DNA from: Halorussus caseinilyticus
Lineage (GTDB): Archaea > Halobacteriota > Halobacteria > Halobacteriales > Haladaptataceae
Assembly (NCBI RefSeq): GCF_029338395.1
Contig: NZ_CP119809.1
Location: 3,286,001 to 3,350,000, forward strand
Reading direction: 5' to 3'
Length of the DNA: 64,000 nucleotides
In this document: positions 1 through 8,552 of the stretch, in pieces
Layout: each line of letters starts with the position of its first letter
Numbering within the stretch: the first letter of the stretch is position 1
Program-made: the position numbers and the translations under genes
Notes under the pieces: generated by a model
Seen by the model: the letters and a program-made list of their open reading frames with translations, nothing else
Told to the model about the DNA's origin: nothing
Database searches by the model: none

Positions 1-687
1 ATGTCGGTCGAGAAGGGCGAACTCGTCGGCGTGATGGGTCCCAACGGCGCGGGTAAGTCCACGTTCTTCAACTGCGTCAGCGGCGTGCTGACGCCCGACG
101 ACGGGCAGGTCCGGTTCGACGGCCGCGACGTGACCGGCGACTCCCCCGAGGAGTTAGCCCGGACGGGACTGGTCCGGACGTTCCAGCGGACCCGCGAGCT
201 GGAGACGATGACGGTCCGGGACAACGTGAGACTCGCCGCGCCCGACCAGCCCGGCGAGCGCACCCTGCCCGCGCTCCTGCGCACGGACGGGATGCAGACC
301 ACCGAGCGCGAGGTCCGCGAGCGCGCGGACGAACTCATCGAGGCGTTCGAGTTGGACCACCTCGAAGACGAGTACAGCAGTAACCTCTCGGGCGGCCAGC
401 GCAAACTGTTGGAACTCGCGCGGGTGCTGATGCTCGAACCGGACCTACTGATGCTGGACGAACCGTTCGCGGGGGTCAACCCCTCGCTGACCCGCGACAT
501 CGCCGCGCGCATCCGCGAGTTGAACGACGACGGGATGACGGTCGTCATCATCGAACACGAGTTGGAGACGCTGACCGAACTCGTGGACCGCCTCGTCGTC
601 CTCCAGCAGGGGAGCCTCCTCGTGGAGGGCGACCCAGAGGAGGTACTGGCGGACGAGCGCGTCATCGAGGCGTACCTCGGAGAGTGA
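1..687 (+). CDS. livG: Branched-chain amino acid ABC transporter ATP-binding protein, LivG type (5' partial)
   Basis: ATPase subunit of a membrane importer of the branched-chain amino acid (LivG) family. The Walker A GPNGAGKST is at residues 13-21, the signature LSGGQ at 129-133 and Walker B MLDEP at 151-155. The end VIEAYLGE is typical of LivG. The reading starts on the first base of the window. Family members carry about 20 further residues before this point, so the ATG at position 1 is probably an internal Met and the gene is cut by the window edge. The livF-type gene follows, so this is the 3' part of a liv operon whose permease and binding protein should lie upstream. The true substrate cannot be told from the ATPase. 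Confidence 0.9.
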   Translation: MSVEKGELVGVMGPNGAGKSTFFNCVSGVLTPDDGQVRFDGRDVTGDSPEELARTGLVRTFQRTRELETMTVRDNVRLAAPDQPGERTLPALLRTDGMQTTEREVRERADELIEAFELDHLEDEYSSNLSGGQRKLLELARVLMLEPDLLMLDEPFAGVNPSLTRDIAARIRELNDDGMTVVIIEHELETLTELVDRLVVLQQGSLLVEGDPEEVLADERVIEAYLGE

Positions 688-689
688 CC

Positions 690-809
690 ATGGACCAAGG
701 ACACAGCTACGAGCAGTTGGACGGAGACGAGACGGCCCGCGAGCGACTGGCGGTCTCCGGCGACGAGTCGCCGGAGACCGCCGACCGACCGACGGAGGTG
801 GTCGCGTGA
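690..809 (+). CDS. Possible 39-aa ORF between livG and livF (doubtful)
   Basis: An ATG two bases after the livG stop opens a 39-codon acidic frame (begins MDQGHSYEQLDGDE) whose TGA overlaps the GTG start of livF (GTGA). The spacing would suit translational coupling. However, its second half is built from a perfect 15-bp inverted repeat (749-782), so the frame may be only a read-through of an intergenic hairpin. No known family is recognised. Confidence 0.3.
   Translation: MDQGHSYEQLDGDETARERLAVSGDESPETADRPTEVVA
749..782. repeat. Perfect 15-bp inverted repeat between livG and livF
   Basis: Arms 749-763 and 768-782 are exact reverse complements around a 4-nt loop (CGAG). It lies in the livG-livF junction with no T-tract after it, so an mRNA hairpin that tunes relative expression is more likely than a full terminator. 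It is one of several such hairpins in the window. Confidence 0.7.
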
Positions 810-1510
810 GCCTCCTCGACGTGTCGGCCCTCGACGCGGGCTACGGCGAGTTACAGGTCCTCTCGGACGTGGACCTCCACGTCGAAGCGGGCGAGTACGT
901 CACCATCGTCGGCCCGAACGGGGCTGGCAAGTCCACGGCGATGAAGGCCGTGTTCGGCATCGCAGACCGACTGGGCGGCTCTATCACCTTCGACGGGAGC
1001 GACATCGGCGACTTACCCCCCGAGGAGGTCATCCACGAGGGACTGAGCTACGTCCCGCAGGTGGACAACGTTTTCCCGTCGCTGACGGTCGCGGAGAACC
1101 TGCGACTCGGCGCGTACATCCTCGACGAGACGCCCGACGAGCGCCGACGGGCCGTCTTCGAGCGATTCCCGGTCCTCGAAGAGCGACTCGACGCGAACGC
1201 CGGGACGCTCTCGGGCGGCCAGCAACAGATGCTGGCGATGGGCGCGGCGCTGATGCTCGACCCGGACTTGCTGTTGCTGGACGAACCGTCGGCCGGACTC
1301 GCGCCCGACCTCGTGACCGAGATGTTCGACCGCGTGGACGCGGTTAACGACTCGGGCACGGCCGTCCTGATGGTCGAACAGAACGCGAAGGAGGCCCTGC
1401 GGCGGTGTGACCGCGGCTACGTGCTGGCCCAAGGCGAGAACCGCTACGAGGGGTCGGGCGACGAACTACTGGGCGACGAGGAAGTCCGCAGGCAGTTCCT
1501 CGGCGGCTGA
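806..1510 (+). CDS. livF: Branched-chain amino acid ABC transporter ATP-binding protein, LivF type
   Basis: Second ATPase of the importer, 234 aa, full length for LivF. Walker A GPNGAGKST lies near residues 34-42. FPSLTVAENLRLGAY is the LivF-typical segment before the helical domain. LSGGQQQM and LLLLDEPSAGL follow, and the protein ends VRRQFLGG. The GTG start overlaps the stop of the preceding 39-codon frame. With livG it would form the nucleotide-binding pair on the cytoplasmic face. Probably co-transcribed with livG. Confidence 0.92.
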   Translation: MSLLDVSALDAGYGELQVLSDVDLHVEAGEYVTIVGPNGAGKSTAMKAVFGIADRLGGSITFDGSDIGDLPPEEVIHEGLSYVPQVDNVFPSLTVAENLRLGAYILDETPDERRRAVFERFPVLEERLDANAGTLSGGQQQMLAMGAALMLDPDLLLLDEPSAGLAPDLVTEMFDRVDAVNDSGTAVLMVEQNAKEALRRCDRGYVLAQGENRYEGSGDELLGDEEVRRQFLGG

Positions 1511-1571
1511 CGAGTTCGAACCGACCGTCGGCGTCTGCCTGCGTATCTCTTCTCGTTTCGTGGTAACAGTA

Positions 1572-1582
1572 CACTTATTTAG
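1572..1582 (+). promoter_or_regulatory. TATA-like box of the FAD oxidoreductase gene
   Basis: The AT-rich stretch CACTTATTTAG is centred about 29 bp before the ATG at 1607. This matches the spacing of a haloarchaeal promoter giving an almost leaderless transcript, and indicates transcription separate from the liv genes. Confidence 0.5.
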
Positions 1583-1606
1583 CCGTAGCGTCGAGTGTGT
1601 GTTCAT

Positions 1607-2797
1607 ATGGACGTTGTCGTGGTCGGCGGCGGAATCGTCGGACTCTCCTCGGCGTACTCGCTCGCAACAGCTGGTGCGAACGTCACGCTGGTCGAGAAGG
1701 GGTCGCTCGGGATGGGAAGCACCGCGCGGTCGGCGGGCGGCATCAGGATGCAGTTCTCGACGGAAGTCAACGTCAGGCTTTCGCTGGCGAGCGTGGAAGT
1801 CTGGGACGACTTCGCCGACGAGTTCGGCGTGGACATCGAACATCGGCGACCGGGCTACCTCTTTCTCGCGCGGAGCGACGAGACGGCCGACCGATTCCGG
1901 GCGGACGTGGCGATGCAGAACGACCTCGGGGTCGGAAGCGAGTTCCTCTCGCCCGAGGAGGCGCGCGACCACTGCCCCGGACTCCGAGACGAGCAGTTCG
2001 TCGCCGCCCAGTACAACGCCGAAGACGGCTTCGCCGACCCGAACCTCGCGGTGCAGGGCTACGCCGAGAGCGCCCGCGAAGCGGGAGTCGATATTCGGAC
2101 GAAGACGGCCGTACGGGACGTGCTGACCGCCGAGTCCGCGGAGACCGCGGACTCGGCGGACGAGAGCGCCGACCTCGCCGTCACTGGCGTCGAGACAGAC
2201 GACGAACGCCTCGACGCCGACTTCGTGGTGAACGCCGCCGGAGCGTGGGCGGGCCGGGTCGCCGAGATGGGGGGTCTCGACCTGCCGATACACCCCCGTC
2301 GACGCCAGATTGCGACGGTCGAACCGACGACGCCGGTCCCCGAGGACGTGCCCCTCACAATCGACCTCGACACTGGGTCGTACTTCCGACCCGAGCGCGA
2401 CGGCGCGGCGCTCGTCGGCGGGAAGTTCGACGAGGCGGACCCCGACGTGGACCCCGACGCCTACTCGGAGTCGATGGACTTGGCGTGGGCGGCCACCGCC
2501 GTCGAACGCGCGGCCGACTGCGCGACCTACTTCGACGCCGACTCGCGCATCAAGCGCGGATGGGCCGGACTCTACGCCGTGACGCCCGACCACCACCCTA
2601 TCATCGAGGAGACCGCGCCGGGGTTCGTCACCGCGGCGGGCTTCTCGGGCCACGGCTTCCAGCACGCCCCGGCGACCGGGGAAATCGTCGCAGAGCTGTG
2701 TCTCGACGGCGAGGCGTCTCTCGTGGACGTGAGCGCGCTGTCGAGCGGCCGATTCGACGAGGCGGGCGACGAGTTGGTCGAGCGGAACGTCGCCTGA
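1607..2797 (+). CDS. FAD-dependent oxidoreductase (DAO family, sarcosine/glycine oxidase-like)
   Basis: 396-aa flavoprotein of the D-amino-acid-oxidase fold, which oxidises amines or N-methyl amino acids in the cytoplasm. The N-terminal dinucleotide-binding motif GGGIVGLSSAYSLA is followed by the acidic end of beta-2 (VTLVEKG). TARSAGGIR is the usual FAD-contacting loop. The C-terminal block GLYAVTPDHHPIIEE...GFSGHGFQHAPATG is typical of sarcosine oxidase beta-like enzymes. The ATG at 1607 is chosen because the TATA-like box lies 29 bp upstream; the upstream GTG would lack a leader. An Ala/Glu/Ser-rich segment near residues 175-190 is encoded by a perfect inverted repeat (2127-2159). The substrate is not identifiable. 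Confidence 0.85.
   Translation: MDVVVVGGGIVGLSSAYSLATAGANVTLVEKGSLGMGSTARSAGGIRMQFSTEVNVRLSLASVEVWDDFADEFGVDIEHRRPGYLFLARSDETADRFRADVAMQNDLGVGSEFLSPEEARDHCPGLRDEQFVAAQYNAEDGFADPNLAVQGYAESAREAGVDIRTKTAVRDVLTAESAETADSADESADLAVTGVETDDERLDADFVVNAAGAWAGRVAEMGGLDLPIHPRRRQIATVEPTTPVPEDVPLTIDLDTGSYFRPERDGAALVGGKFDEADPDVDPDAYSESMDLAWAATAVERAADCATYFDADSRIKRGWAGLYAVTPDHHPIIEETAPGFVTAAGFSGHGFQHAPATGEIVAELCLDGEASLVDVSALSSGRFDEAGDELVERNVA
2127..2159. repeat. Perfect 15-bp inverted repeat inside a coding sequence
   Basis: Arms 2127-2141 and 2145-2159 are exact reverse complements with a 3-nt loop (AGA). They code for the low-complexity stretch AESAETADSADES in the FAD oxidoreductase, at a place where a surface loop is plausible. 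Unlike the other hairpins in the window it is not at a gene end. Confidence 0.7.
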
Positions 2798-2983
2798 ACC
2801 GCCGACTCACGGGGACGACCTCTATCGCGGCCACGACTGACCCGAGTACGAGCGGGACCGACCGCGTTGGACCGCACCGAGGAGCGAGTTCGACGGTCAC
2901 GCTCGCCCAACAACTCCGCTAGGACGTGGTTCGTCGCGAGCGAAACTATCGACCACTACCTCCACGAAATCGCTGTCTAGGTC

Positions 2984-3856
2984 CTATCTGTTCGATTTCC
3001 GCTCTTGGTCGGGGTGGTCACTGATGAATACGCTCGTGTCGTCCGGAACGTCGTCGGTCACCCACGAGTTCGCACCGATGCTTACGTGGTCGCCGATTTC
3101 GACCGTCCCGAGTACGTTGCTTCCAGCGCCGATGACGACGTTATCGCCGATGTCCGGATGGCGCTTGTACTCCTTCGCAAGCATGTGGTCTTCGCCTTCT
3201 TCCTCCTCGAAGTGGAGCGCGCCCAGCGTGACGTTCTGGTAGACCCGAACCCAGTCGCCGATTGTCGAGGTCTCGCCGACGACGACTCCGGTGCCGTGGT
3301 CGATGAAAAAATACTCGCCAATCTCTGCACCGGGATGGATGTCGATACCCGTCTCAGCCTTCGAGTACTCGGCGAGTTCGCGGGCGTACTCGAAGCAGTC
3401 CTCCTCGTAGAGGATGTGTGCTACCCGGTGAATCGTGATGGCGTGAAATCCGGGATACGACCGGATAATCTCACAGTAGCTCTTCGCGGCAGGGTCGCCC
3501 TTGTACGCGGCCTCGACATCCTTCTTGAGCGCGCGTCGAATCGCTGGCAACCGGTCGAGCGTCTCGTCGACGATTGCGGTCGGATTATCCGTGTCACTAT
3601 CTGAATAGGACGTGATGCCCTTCTGCATACAGACGCCGAGTTCGGTCAGGCGTGCCCGAGTTTCGTCGGGGTCGTCTAACAGTTCCGTCGCGTTCCAGCA
3701 CCGAGGGAACAGCAGTCGTTTGAGGAGGGGCGGTTCGTCACGCAGTGAATCGCGGCGAGGGTAGACCCGTGAGGTGTCCGTCGGGAACGGCGATTCGTCC
3801 GCTCGATACGACTCTACGAGTTCTCTGTGGGCGTCACCGGTGTACTCGTAATCCAT
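2984..3856 (-). CDS. cysE: Serine O-acetyltransferase
   Basis: Transfers acetyl from acetyl-CoA to L-serine, the first step of cysteine synthesis. The 290-aa protein has a helical N-terminal domain and a C-terminal left-handed beta-helix of hexapeptide repeats. The active-site block is at residues 171-195 (IDIHPGAEIG, then FFIDHGTGVVVGET), with the catalytic-type histidines H174 and H187. A loop rich in Glu (about 216-222) interrupts the helix where the family usually has only a short loop. Monocistronic; the ATG at 3856 is the first start of the frame. The next gene is divergent. The family is certain, and sulfur assimilation is the likely role. Confidence 0.9.
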   Translation of the reverse strand: MDYEYTGDAHRELVESYRADESPFPTDTSRVYPRRDSLRDEPPLLKRLLFPRCWNATELLDDPDETRARLTELGVCMQKGITSYSDSDTDNPTAIVDETLDRLPAIRRALKKDVEAAYKGDPAAKSYCEIIRSYPGFHAITIHRVAHILYEEDCFEYARELAEYSKAETGIDIHPGAEIGEYFFIDHGTGVVVGETSTIGDWVRVYQNVTLGALHFEEEEGEDHMLAKEYKRHPDIGDNVVIGAGSNVLGTVEIGDHVSIGANSWVTDDVPDDTSVFISDHPDQERKSNR

Positions 3857-4074
3857 ATGTGTGAGTGTTACCGCTGTCGAGTGAAGTTTGTTCTTTTACT
3901 TCGTCACCCCCGACCGTTGCCGACTGATTCACAACGGCCCGCCACCAGTGTCACCTGAAGAGGTTATCCCGCTCGACCACCGAGAACCTATATGCAGTGG
4001 TGCGACAAGCCAACGAGTTCCTCCGAGAGCGAGGGTGTGAGGGCTCGGAATCGAAGCCCGAAGGGGGAAGTAGC

Positions 4075-4728
4075 GTGACCGACGACCCTCTCCCGGCAGA
4101 ACACCTCACGCCGCTCGCCACGCTCGTCGACGAGGTTCTCGCGGGCGTCGGCTACGAGATGGCGGCCGCCACCGACGCCATCAACGAGGCCGTCCCCGGC
4201 TACGGCGGTCTGTTCGACCCCGCAACCTCCTCGGAGGAGTTGCGTCGCGCGCTCGAAAATCTGCTGGCGTCGGGACTCACTCGGCCACCCCTCACCGAGC
4301 CGACGGGCGACACGTTCGTCCTCTACGTCGATGGCAGTTCGCGCGGCAATCCCGGTCCCGCAGGTGCGGGGGCTGTCATCATGGACGCCGAAGAGAACGA
4401 ACTCGCGCGTCTCGGCCGACCCGTCGGCTCCCGGACGGGGAACAACACCGCCGAGTACGTCGCTCTCCAACTCGGACTTTCAGAACTGGTGGCTCGCTAC
4501 GAGCCACGCGGACTAGAAGTCCGCATCGATTCGATGACCGTCATCCGAGACGTTTGGGGTGGCGACGACCCCACCGAGCCGGGCGTCGAAACGTACAGCG
4601 AGGGCGTCACGGCGGCACTGTCGAGCATCCCGGACCACCGCTATACGCATCTGGCCGACAGCGACCCGAACCCCGCCGACGCGCTAGCGACAGTTGGAGC
4701 CGATATTGCGGCCTTCGGACCCGGATAG
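4075..4728 (+). CDS. rnhA: Ribonuclease HI family protein
   Basis: Cleaves the RNA strand of RNA-DNA hybrids. The catalytic domain begins at VLYVDGSSRGNPGPAGAGAV, carrying the first Asp, followed by the Glu in NNTAEYVAL and the Asp in EVRIDSMTVI; a late Asp follows (HLADSDPNPADAL). The helix-alphaC basic protrusion of E. coli RNase HI is absent, as in archaeal and retroviral-like forms. About 70 residues of unassigned N-terminus precede it. I prefer the GTG at 4075 (217 aa), which follows a purine-rich AAGGGGGAAG, over the upstream GTG at 3997. A TATA-like ACCTATATG at 3986-3994 could serve as the promoter. Confidence 0.85.
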   Translation: MTDDPLPAEHLTPLATLVDEVLAGVGYEMAAATDAINEAVPGYGGLFDPATSSEELRRALENLLASGLTRPPLTEPTGDTFVLYVDGSSRGNPGPAGAGAVIMDAEENELARLGRPVGSRTGNNTAEYVALQLGLSELVARYEPRGLEVRIDSMTVIRDVWGGDDPTEPGVETYSEGVTAALSSIPDHRYTHLADSDPNPADALATVGADIAAFGPG

Positions 4729-4743
4729 TCGCTCTACGAAGTA

Positions 4744-5976
4744 TCAGGCAGTAACGCGCTCCCCGAGTTTGGGGGCACTTGCATCGAAGCCCTCGTCCCG
4801 CAACTCTTCAGCGAAGTCTCTACATCGGTCGCCGTGGTTCACCAGAACCTCGGCGTCCCGGTACGAATCGAGAAACTCGAACAGACCGTCGCGGTCAGCG
4901 TGAGCCGAGAAATCGTACGACTCTACTCGCGCGCTCACAGGCACGATACGACCGTCAATCTCAGCACGGCCTCTATCCAGTAACTCTCTGCCGGGCGTCC
5001 CCTCCACCTGATACCCCGTCATCGTAATCTTGTTCGTCGGGTTCATCCGAATCTCTGGAATATACGACATCACCGGCCCGCCACTCAGCATCCCCGAGGT
5101 CGTCACGACGACCGTGTTCTTCTCGGCGATGCGCCTGCGCTGGCCGTCGCGTCCGGTCACGAATCGCGCGTTGGACTTCGCTCGCTGGAGCGCGTCCGCA
5201 TCCCGAACGAACTCGGGATACTGGCGCGCAATCTGCGTTACTTTCTGGCCCATTCCGTCCACGTAGCAGTCGATGTCGTGGGCCTCACAGACCATCAGCA
5301 TCTCCTGCGTTCGACCGATGGCGAAGGCGGGGACCACCACAGTCCCGCCCTCCCAAATGGTGGTCCGGACACTCTCGGCGAATCGCTCCTCGACCTGCTC
5401 GCGGGGGTCGTGGTCCACGTCGGAGTAGGTCGATTCGGTAATCACCACGTCCGCCTCGGGTCGCGCCGTGGTGCCCGACAGCAGTTGCGTGTCCTCGGTG
5501 TGGAAGTCGCCGGTGTAGAGCAGTTTGGTCTCGCCGTCGTCCACCAGCACGTGGGCGCTCCCCGGAATGTGTCCCGCGTCGTAGAAGGTGACTTCGTAGC
5601 CTGCCGCGGTGAAGGTCTCAGCGTAGCCGTGGGCTTCGGAGACCTGACTCATACGTTTGACCTCGGTGTGGGTGAAGGGGCAGTCGTAGCTCCCGCCGTG
5701 GAGTTTGAGCGTGTCCTCGGCCAGCACGCGGGTCAGGTCGCGGGTCGGGGGCGTCCAGTGGATGGGCGGCCGGGCGTCGCCCGACAGCAGGGAGGGGACC
5801 GCCCCCACGTGGTCTAAGTGGCCGTGGCTGACGACCACGGCGTCGGGGTCGGGGTCGCCGACCGGGAACGACGGCGGGTTGCCCGTCGCCATCCCGTAGT
5901 CGAGCAACAGGGAGTCGTCCACGAGAAGGGCGCTCCGCCCGATTTCGCGGGCACCGCCGAGAAATTCGACGTTCAT
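4744..5976 (-). CDS. MBL-fold beta-CASP nuclease (CPSF/RNase J-like)
   Basis: 410-aa metallo-beta-lactamase nuclease of the beta-CASP group, which processes or degrades RNA in the cytoplasm. The zinc ligand motif SHGHLDH is at about residues 50-56; DAGHIPGSAHV and YTGDFH supply the next ligands. The beta-CASP insert has TESTYSD and a region with VPAFAIGRTQEML. The C-terminal SAHADRDGL and VNHGD carry motif C histidines. It lacks N-terminal KH domains, so it resembles the short archaeal CPSF2-type form. A stable hairpin (6039-6079) separates it from the upstream same-strand regulator gene. Confidence 0.88.
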   Translation of the reverse strand: MNVEFLGGAREIGRSALLVDDSLLLDYGMATGNPPSFPVGDPDPDAVVVSHGHLDHVGAVPSLLSGDARPPIHWTPPTRDLTRVLAEDTLKLHGGSYDCPFTHTEVKRMSQVSEAHGYAETFTAAGYEVTFYDAGHIPGSAHVLVDDGETKLLYTGDFHTEDTQLLSGTTARPEADVVITESTYSDVDHDPREQVEERFAESVRTTIWEGGTVVVPAFAIGRTQEMLMVCEAHDIDCYVDGMGQKVTQIARQYPEFVRDADALQRAKSNARFVTGRDGQRRRIAEKNTVVVTTSGMLSGGPVMSYIPEIRMNPTNKITMTGYQVEGTPGRELLDRGRAEIDGRIVPVSARVESYDFSAHADRDGLFEFLDSYRDAEVLVNHGDRCRDFAEELRDEGFDASAPKLGERVTA

Positions 5977-6038
5977 TAGCTCACCGTAGACGGTTCGGCC
6001 CTTTTCGTCCGTCGATTCAGTAGTCGGGGTCGGCGATA

Positions 6039-6079
6039 GGTCGGCGGGTCGCGTCGAACTCCGACGCGACCCGCCGACC
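6039..6079. terminator. Perfect 18-bp inverted repeat downstream of the HTH-10 gene
   Basis: Arms 6039-6056 and 6062-6079 pair exactly around a 5-nt loop. It lies 19 bp after the stop of the HTH-10 gene and 63 bp before the start of the beta-CASP gene, both on the minus strand. No T-tract follows, so termination is inferred only from position. Confidence 0.6.
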
Positions 6080-6097
6080 CCGCCGAGTCGTCCGCAC

Positions 6098-6754
6098 TCA
6101 CCGAACCAGCGCGCCGAACACCCGTTCCTCGATTTTTCGGAGGTGTTCGCCCGCCGTCGTCGGCGCGATGCCGACGGCTCGGGCCACGTCCTCGTGGGTC
6201 GCTCGCCGCGGCGCGCTGTAGTAGCCTTCCTCGACTGCCGCTTCGAGGACTTCCTGCTGGCGGATGGTCAGCAGTCGCGCGAACGCGCTCTCGTCGGGGT
6301 CGTAGTCGCCGGTTTCGACCACCTCGAACGCGAGGGCGGTTTCGTCGGCCACGTCCCGAAACAGGTTCCGGAGGTCCGACTCGCTCCCCAAGTATGTCAC
6401 GCGAAGCGACCCGTCGCCCTCGACGCGAATCGGCGTCTCTACCACCACGTCGGACTCGCGGGCGCGTTCGAGTACCCGCCGGGTCGTGTCCGTCGGTTCG
6501 AACTGGCTGACGGCCATCCAGCGGTCCCCCCCCGAGACGAGGTAATCGACGACCGACGGCGACTCCTCCATAATCTCTTCGTAGCGGTGCCTGTCGCCGC
6601 TCGCCTCGGCGAACGACAGCACCGTCCCGTCGGCGAGGAGTTCGACGCGGTGAATGGCTTCCCGCGTAATCGACGGTTCCGCCGAGAGTCGCTTGCCAAG
6701 CGGATGGAACGCACCGCCCTCGCCCGGACGCGCGAGAACCGTGAGATACCTCAT
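6098..6754 (-). CDS. Bacterio-opsin activator-type HTH-10 transcriptional regulator
   Basis: 218-aa protein with the haloarchaeal Bat architecture: an N-terminal GAF-like/BAT region (about 1-150) and a C-terminal HTH-10 domain. The C-terminal block LTIRQQEVLEAAVEEGYYSAP, followed by HEDVARAVGIAPTTAGEHLRKIE, is the family signature for DNA recognition. I choose the ATG at 6754 (MRYLTVLARPGEGG); upstream codons in this frame are only the shadow of the opposite gene. It is divergent from the FAD monooxygenase with 84 bp between the starts, so it is a likely local regulator of that enzyme. The ligand is unknown. Confidence 0.85.
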   Translation of the reverse strand: MRYLTVLARPGEGGAFHPLGKRLSAEPSITREAIHRVELLADGTVLSFAEASGDRHRYEEIMEESPSVVDYLVSGGDRWMAVSQFEPTDTTRRVLERARESDVVVETPIRVEGDGSLRVTYLGSESDLRNLFRDVADETALAFEVVETGDYDPDESAFARLLTIRQQEVLEAAVEEGYYSAPRRATHEDVARAVGIAPTTAGEHLRKIEERVFGALVR

Positions 6755-6838
6755 ACCCGTGATGGAAATCCGAGGGGACTTCAAAGGGCGTGGATGACCG
6801 GCGAACGACGATTCGTCGTCGCATCCGAACGAACGGAT

Positions 6839-8038
6839 ATGAGAGACACACGAGAGACGCCCGACATCGCAGTGGTCGGCGGCGGAATCTGCGGCCTGAC
6901 GACGGCGCTCGCGCTCGAACAGCGAGGCTTCGAACCCACCGTCTTCGAGGCGGCGTCGGAGTACCGACCCGTCGGTGCCGGAATCCTGCTCCAGACGAAC
7001 GCACTGCTCGTCTTCGACCGACTTGGGGTCGCAAACCGACTCCGGGAGGCGGGGGTCGCGCTCGGCGGGAGCGCGATTCACGCCCCGTCCGGGAGAGTCC
7101 TGAAGCGCCTCGACCTGAGCTTCGAGCGCGAGGCATTCGGCTACGGGTTCGTCTCGATACACCGCGCGGACCTCCTCCGGATACTGCTGGACGAACTCGA
7201 CGCCGAAGTCCGGACCGGAAAGCGGTGCGTCGAGGTGAGGGACGCCGAGACGCCGACCGTCCGGTTCGAGGACGGCACGCGGGTTCACCCGGACGTTCTC
7301 GTCGGCGCGGACGGCATCGACTCCACGGTTCGAAATCTCGTCGCGCCGAGTGTCGAACCGCGTGCGATGGACGCCATCGTCTATCGGGCCATCGCCGACG
7401 TAGAACTCCCCGAGCAGTACCGCACGCGGGGAGTCGAGGTGTGGGGCGAGGGAACCTACACCGGCGGGGCACCTCTCGGTCCCGACCGGTTCTACTGGTT
7501 CGGGACGGCACCCGACCGACTGGAGAACGACCCGTCGGACCCGCGGGAACCCGCCGCGACGCTCCGCCAGCGGTTCGGCGACTTTCCCGACCCGATTCCG
7601 TCCGTCGCGGAGGCGCTGGACCCCGACGCGGTTTTCGTCACCGGCTTGGACGACGTGCCGGAACTCGAACGGTGGCACCGCGGGTCGGTCGTCCTCGCGG
7701 GCGACGCGGCCCACGCGATGCTCCCGTTCGGCGGGCAAGGCGCGGCGCAGGGCGTCGAGGACGCCCTCGCGTTGGCCCACGCCATCGACACTCACGGCGA
7801 CTCGTCGTCGGCCTTCCGTGCGTACGAGACCGACCGGAAGCCCAGAGCCGACAGAATCCGGGACGAGTCCCGTAGGCTCGGGACCGTCGGCACGATAGAG
7901 TCGTCGCTCGGCGCTCGGGCGCGGAACCTCGCGGTCGGACTGGTCCCGTCTGCGCTCGTCCGGCGGTTCCGGCGACGACGAGCGTCCGGAACCTCGCTCC
8001 CCGAGACGCCAGTCTCGGGGAGCGGTTCGGGCGCGTGA
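6839..8038 (+). CDS. FAD-dependent monooxygenase (UbiH/salicylate hydroxylase-like)
   Basis: 399-aa class A flavoprotein hydroxylase, NAD(P)H-dependent, probably acting on an aromatic or polyunsaturated ring substrate. It shows GGGICGLTTALALEQRG (FAD nucleotide binding), the DG motif VGADGIDSTVR near residue 155-165, and GDAAHAMLPFGGQGAAQGVEDA (FAD ribityl contact). The ATG at 6839 removes an N-terminal stretch that only mirrors the divergent regulator. A 13-bp hairpin (7995-8024) covers the last codons. The divergent HTH-10 gene suggests substrate-responsive control. The substrate cannot be named. Confidence 0.87.
   Translation: MRDTRETPDIAVVGGGICGLTTALALEQRGFEPTVFEAASEYRPVGAGILLQTNALLVFDRLGVANRLREAGVALGGSAIHAPSGRVLKRLDLSFEREAFGYGFVSIHRADLLRILLDELDAEVRTGKRCVEVRDAETPTVRFEDGTRVHPDVLVGADGIDSTVRNLVAPSVEPRAMDAIVYRAIADVELPEQYRTRGVEVWGEGTYTGGAPLGPDRFYWFGTAPDRLENDPSDPREPAATLRQRFGDFPDPIPSVAEALDPDAVFVTGLDDVPELERWHRGSVVLAGDAAHAMLPFGGQGAAQGVEDALALAHAIDTHGDSSSAFRAYETDRKPRADRIRDESRRLGTVGTIESSLGARARNLAVGLVPSALVRRFRRRRASGTSLPETPVSGSGSGA
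7995..8024. terminator. 13-bp inverted repeat at the 3' end of the monooxygenase gene
   Basis: Arms 7995-8007 and 8012-8024 pair exactly around GCCA. The repeat is inside the last codons of the reading frame (stop at 8036-8038). It is terminator-like by position, but no T-run follows. Confidence 0.55.
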
Positions 8039-8141
8039 GGTCCGAAGCTAAACCCGACACGTGCGACCGCCGCACTCTGCGGGCGTGACACTTGCTGACC
8101 GAACCCTCAAAAGGTCACGCGCCGTAGTTCGACCCGACCGA

Positions 8142-8552
8142 ATGGCCCGGACTCTCGAACTCCCCAACGGCGAAACCGTCACGCCAGACGACGTGTTTCT
8201 CTACAACAACTACCCCTACCGCGTCGTGTTCCCGGACGAGGAGGCTTCGGCGGGCGACGAAGCGTCCGCGAGCGACGGGACCCCAGACGACGCCGAGTAC
8301 GAGTTCTGGCTCTCGCCGCTCTACTGGGGCGGCGGCGAGATGGACATCCCGTTCCGCGACCGGGAGACGCTGGCCGAGCAGTGGGGGTCTCAGTCCCGCG
8401 GGACGCTGGCGGCCGAGGAGTGGGAACAGTGGTTGCGGGAGGCCCGTCACGACGACCGATTCGACGACGAGGAACTCGACGCCCTCGCCCGCGAACTGCC
8501 GGGGTCGGGCGGCGGGTTGGTAGACCGGATTCGGCGAACGCTGGGGCTTTAG
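8142..8552 (+). CDS. Conserved-looking hypothetical protein, 136 aa
   Basis: Not recognised. It starts MARTLELPNGETVTPDDVFLYNNYPYRVVF, has an acidic low-complexity loop (about 40-55), then YEFWLSPLYWGGGEMDIPFRDRETL and a helical tail ending RIRRTLGL. It is soluble, with no signal or membrane segment. I chose the ATG at 8142 because the 27 upstream codons are basic and unlike haloarchaeal protein. The gene converges on the RNA-ligase-like gene, and the two stops overlap by 4 bp. Confidence 0.7.
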   Translation: MARTLELPNGETVTPDDVFLYNNYPYRVVFPDEEASAGDEASASDGTPDDAEYEFWLSPLYWGGGEMDIPFRDRETLAEQWGSQSRGTLAAEEWEQWLREARHDDRFDDEELDALARELPGSGGGLVDRIRRTLGL

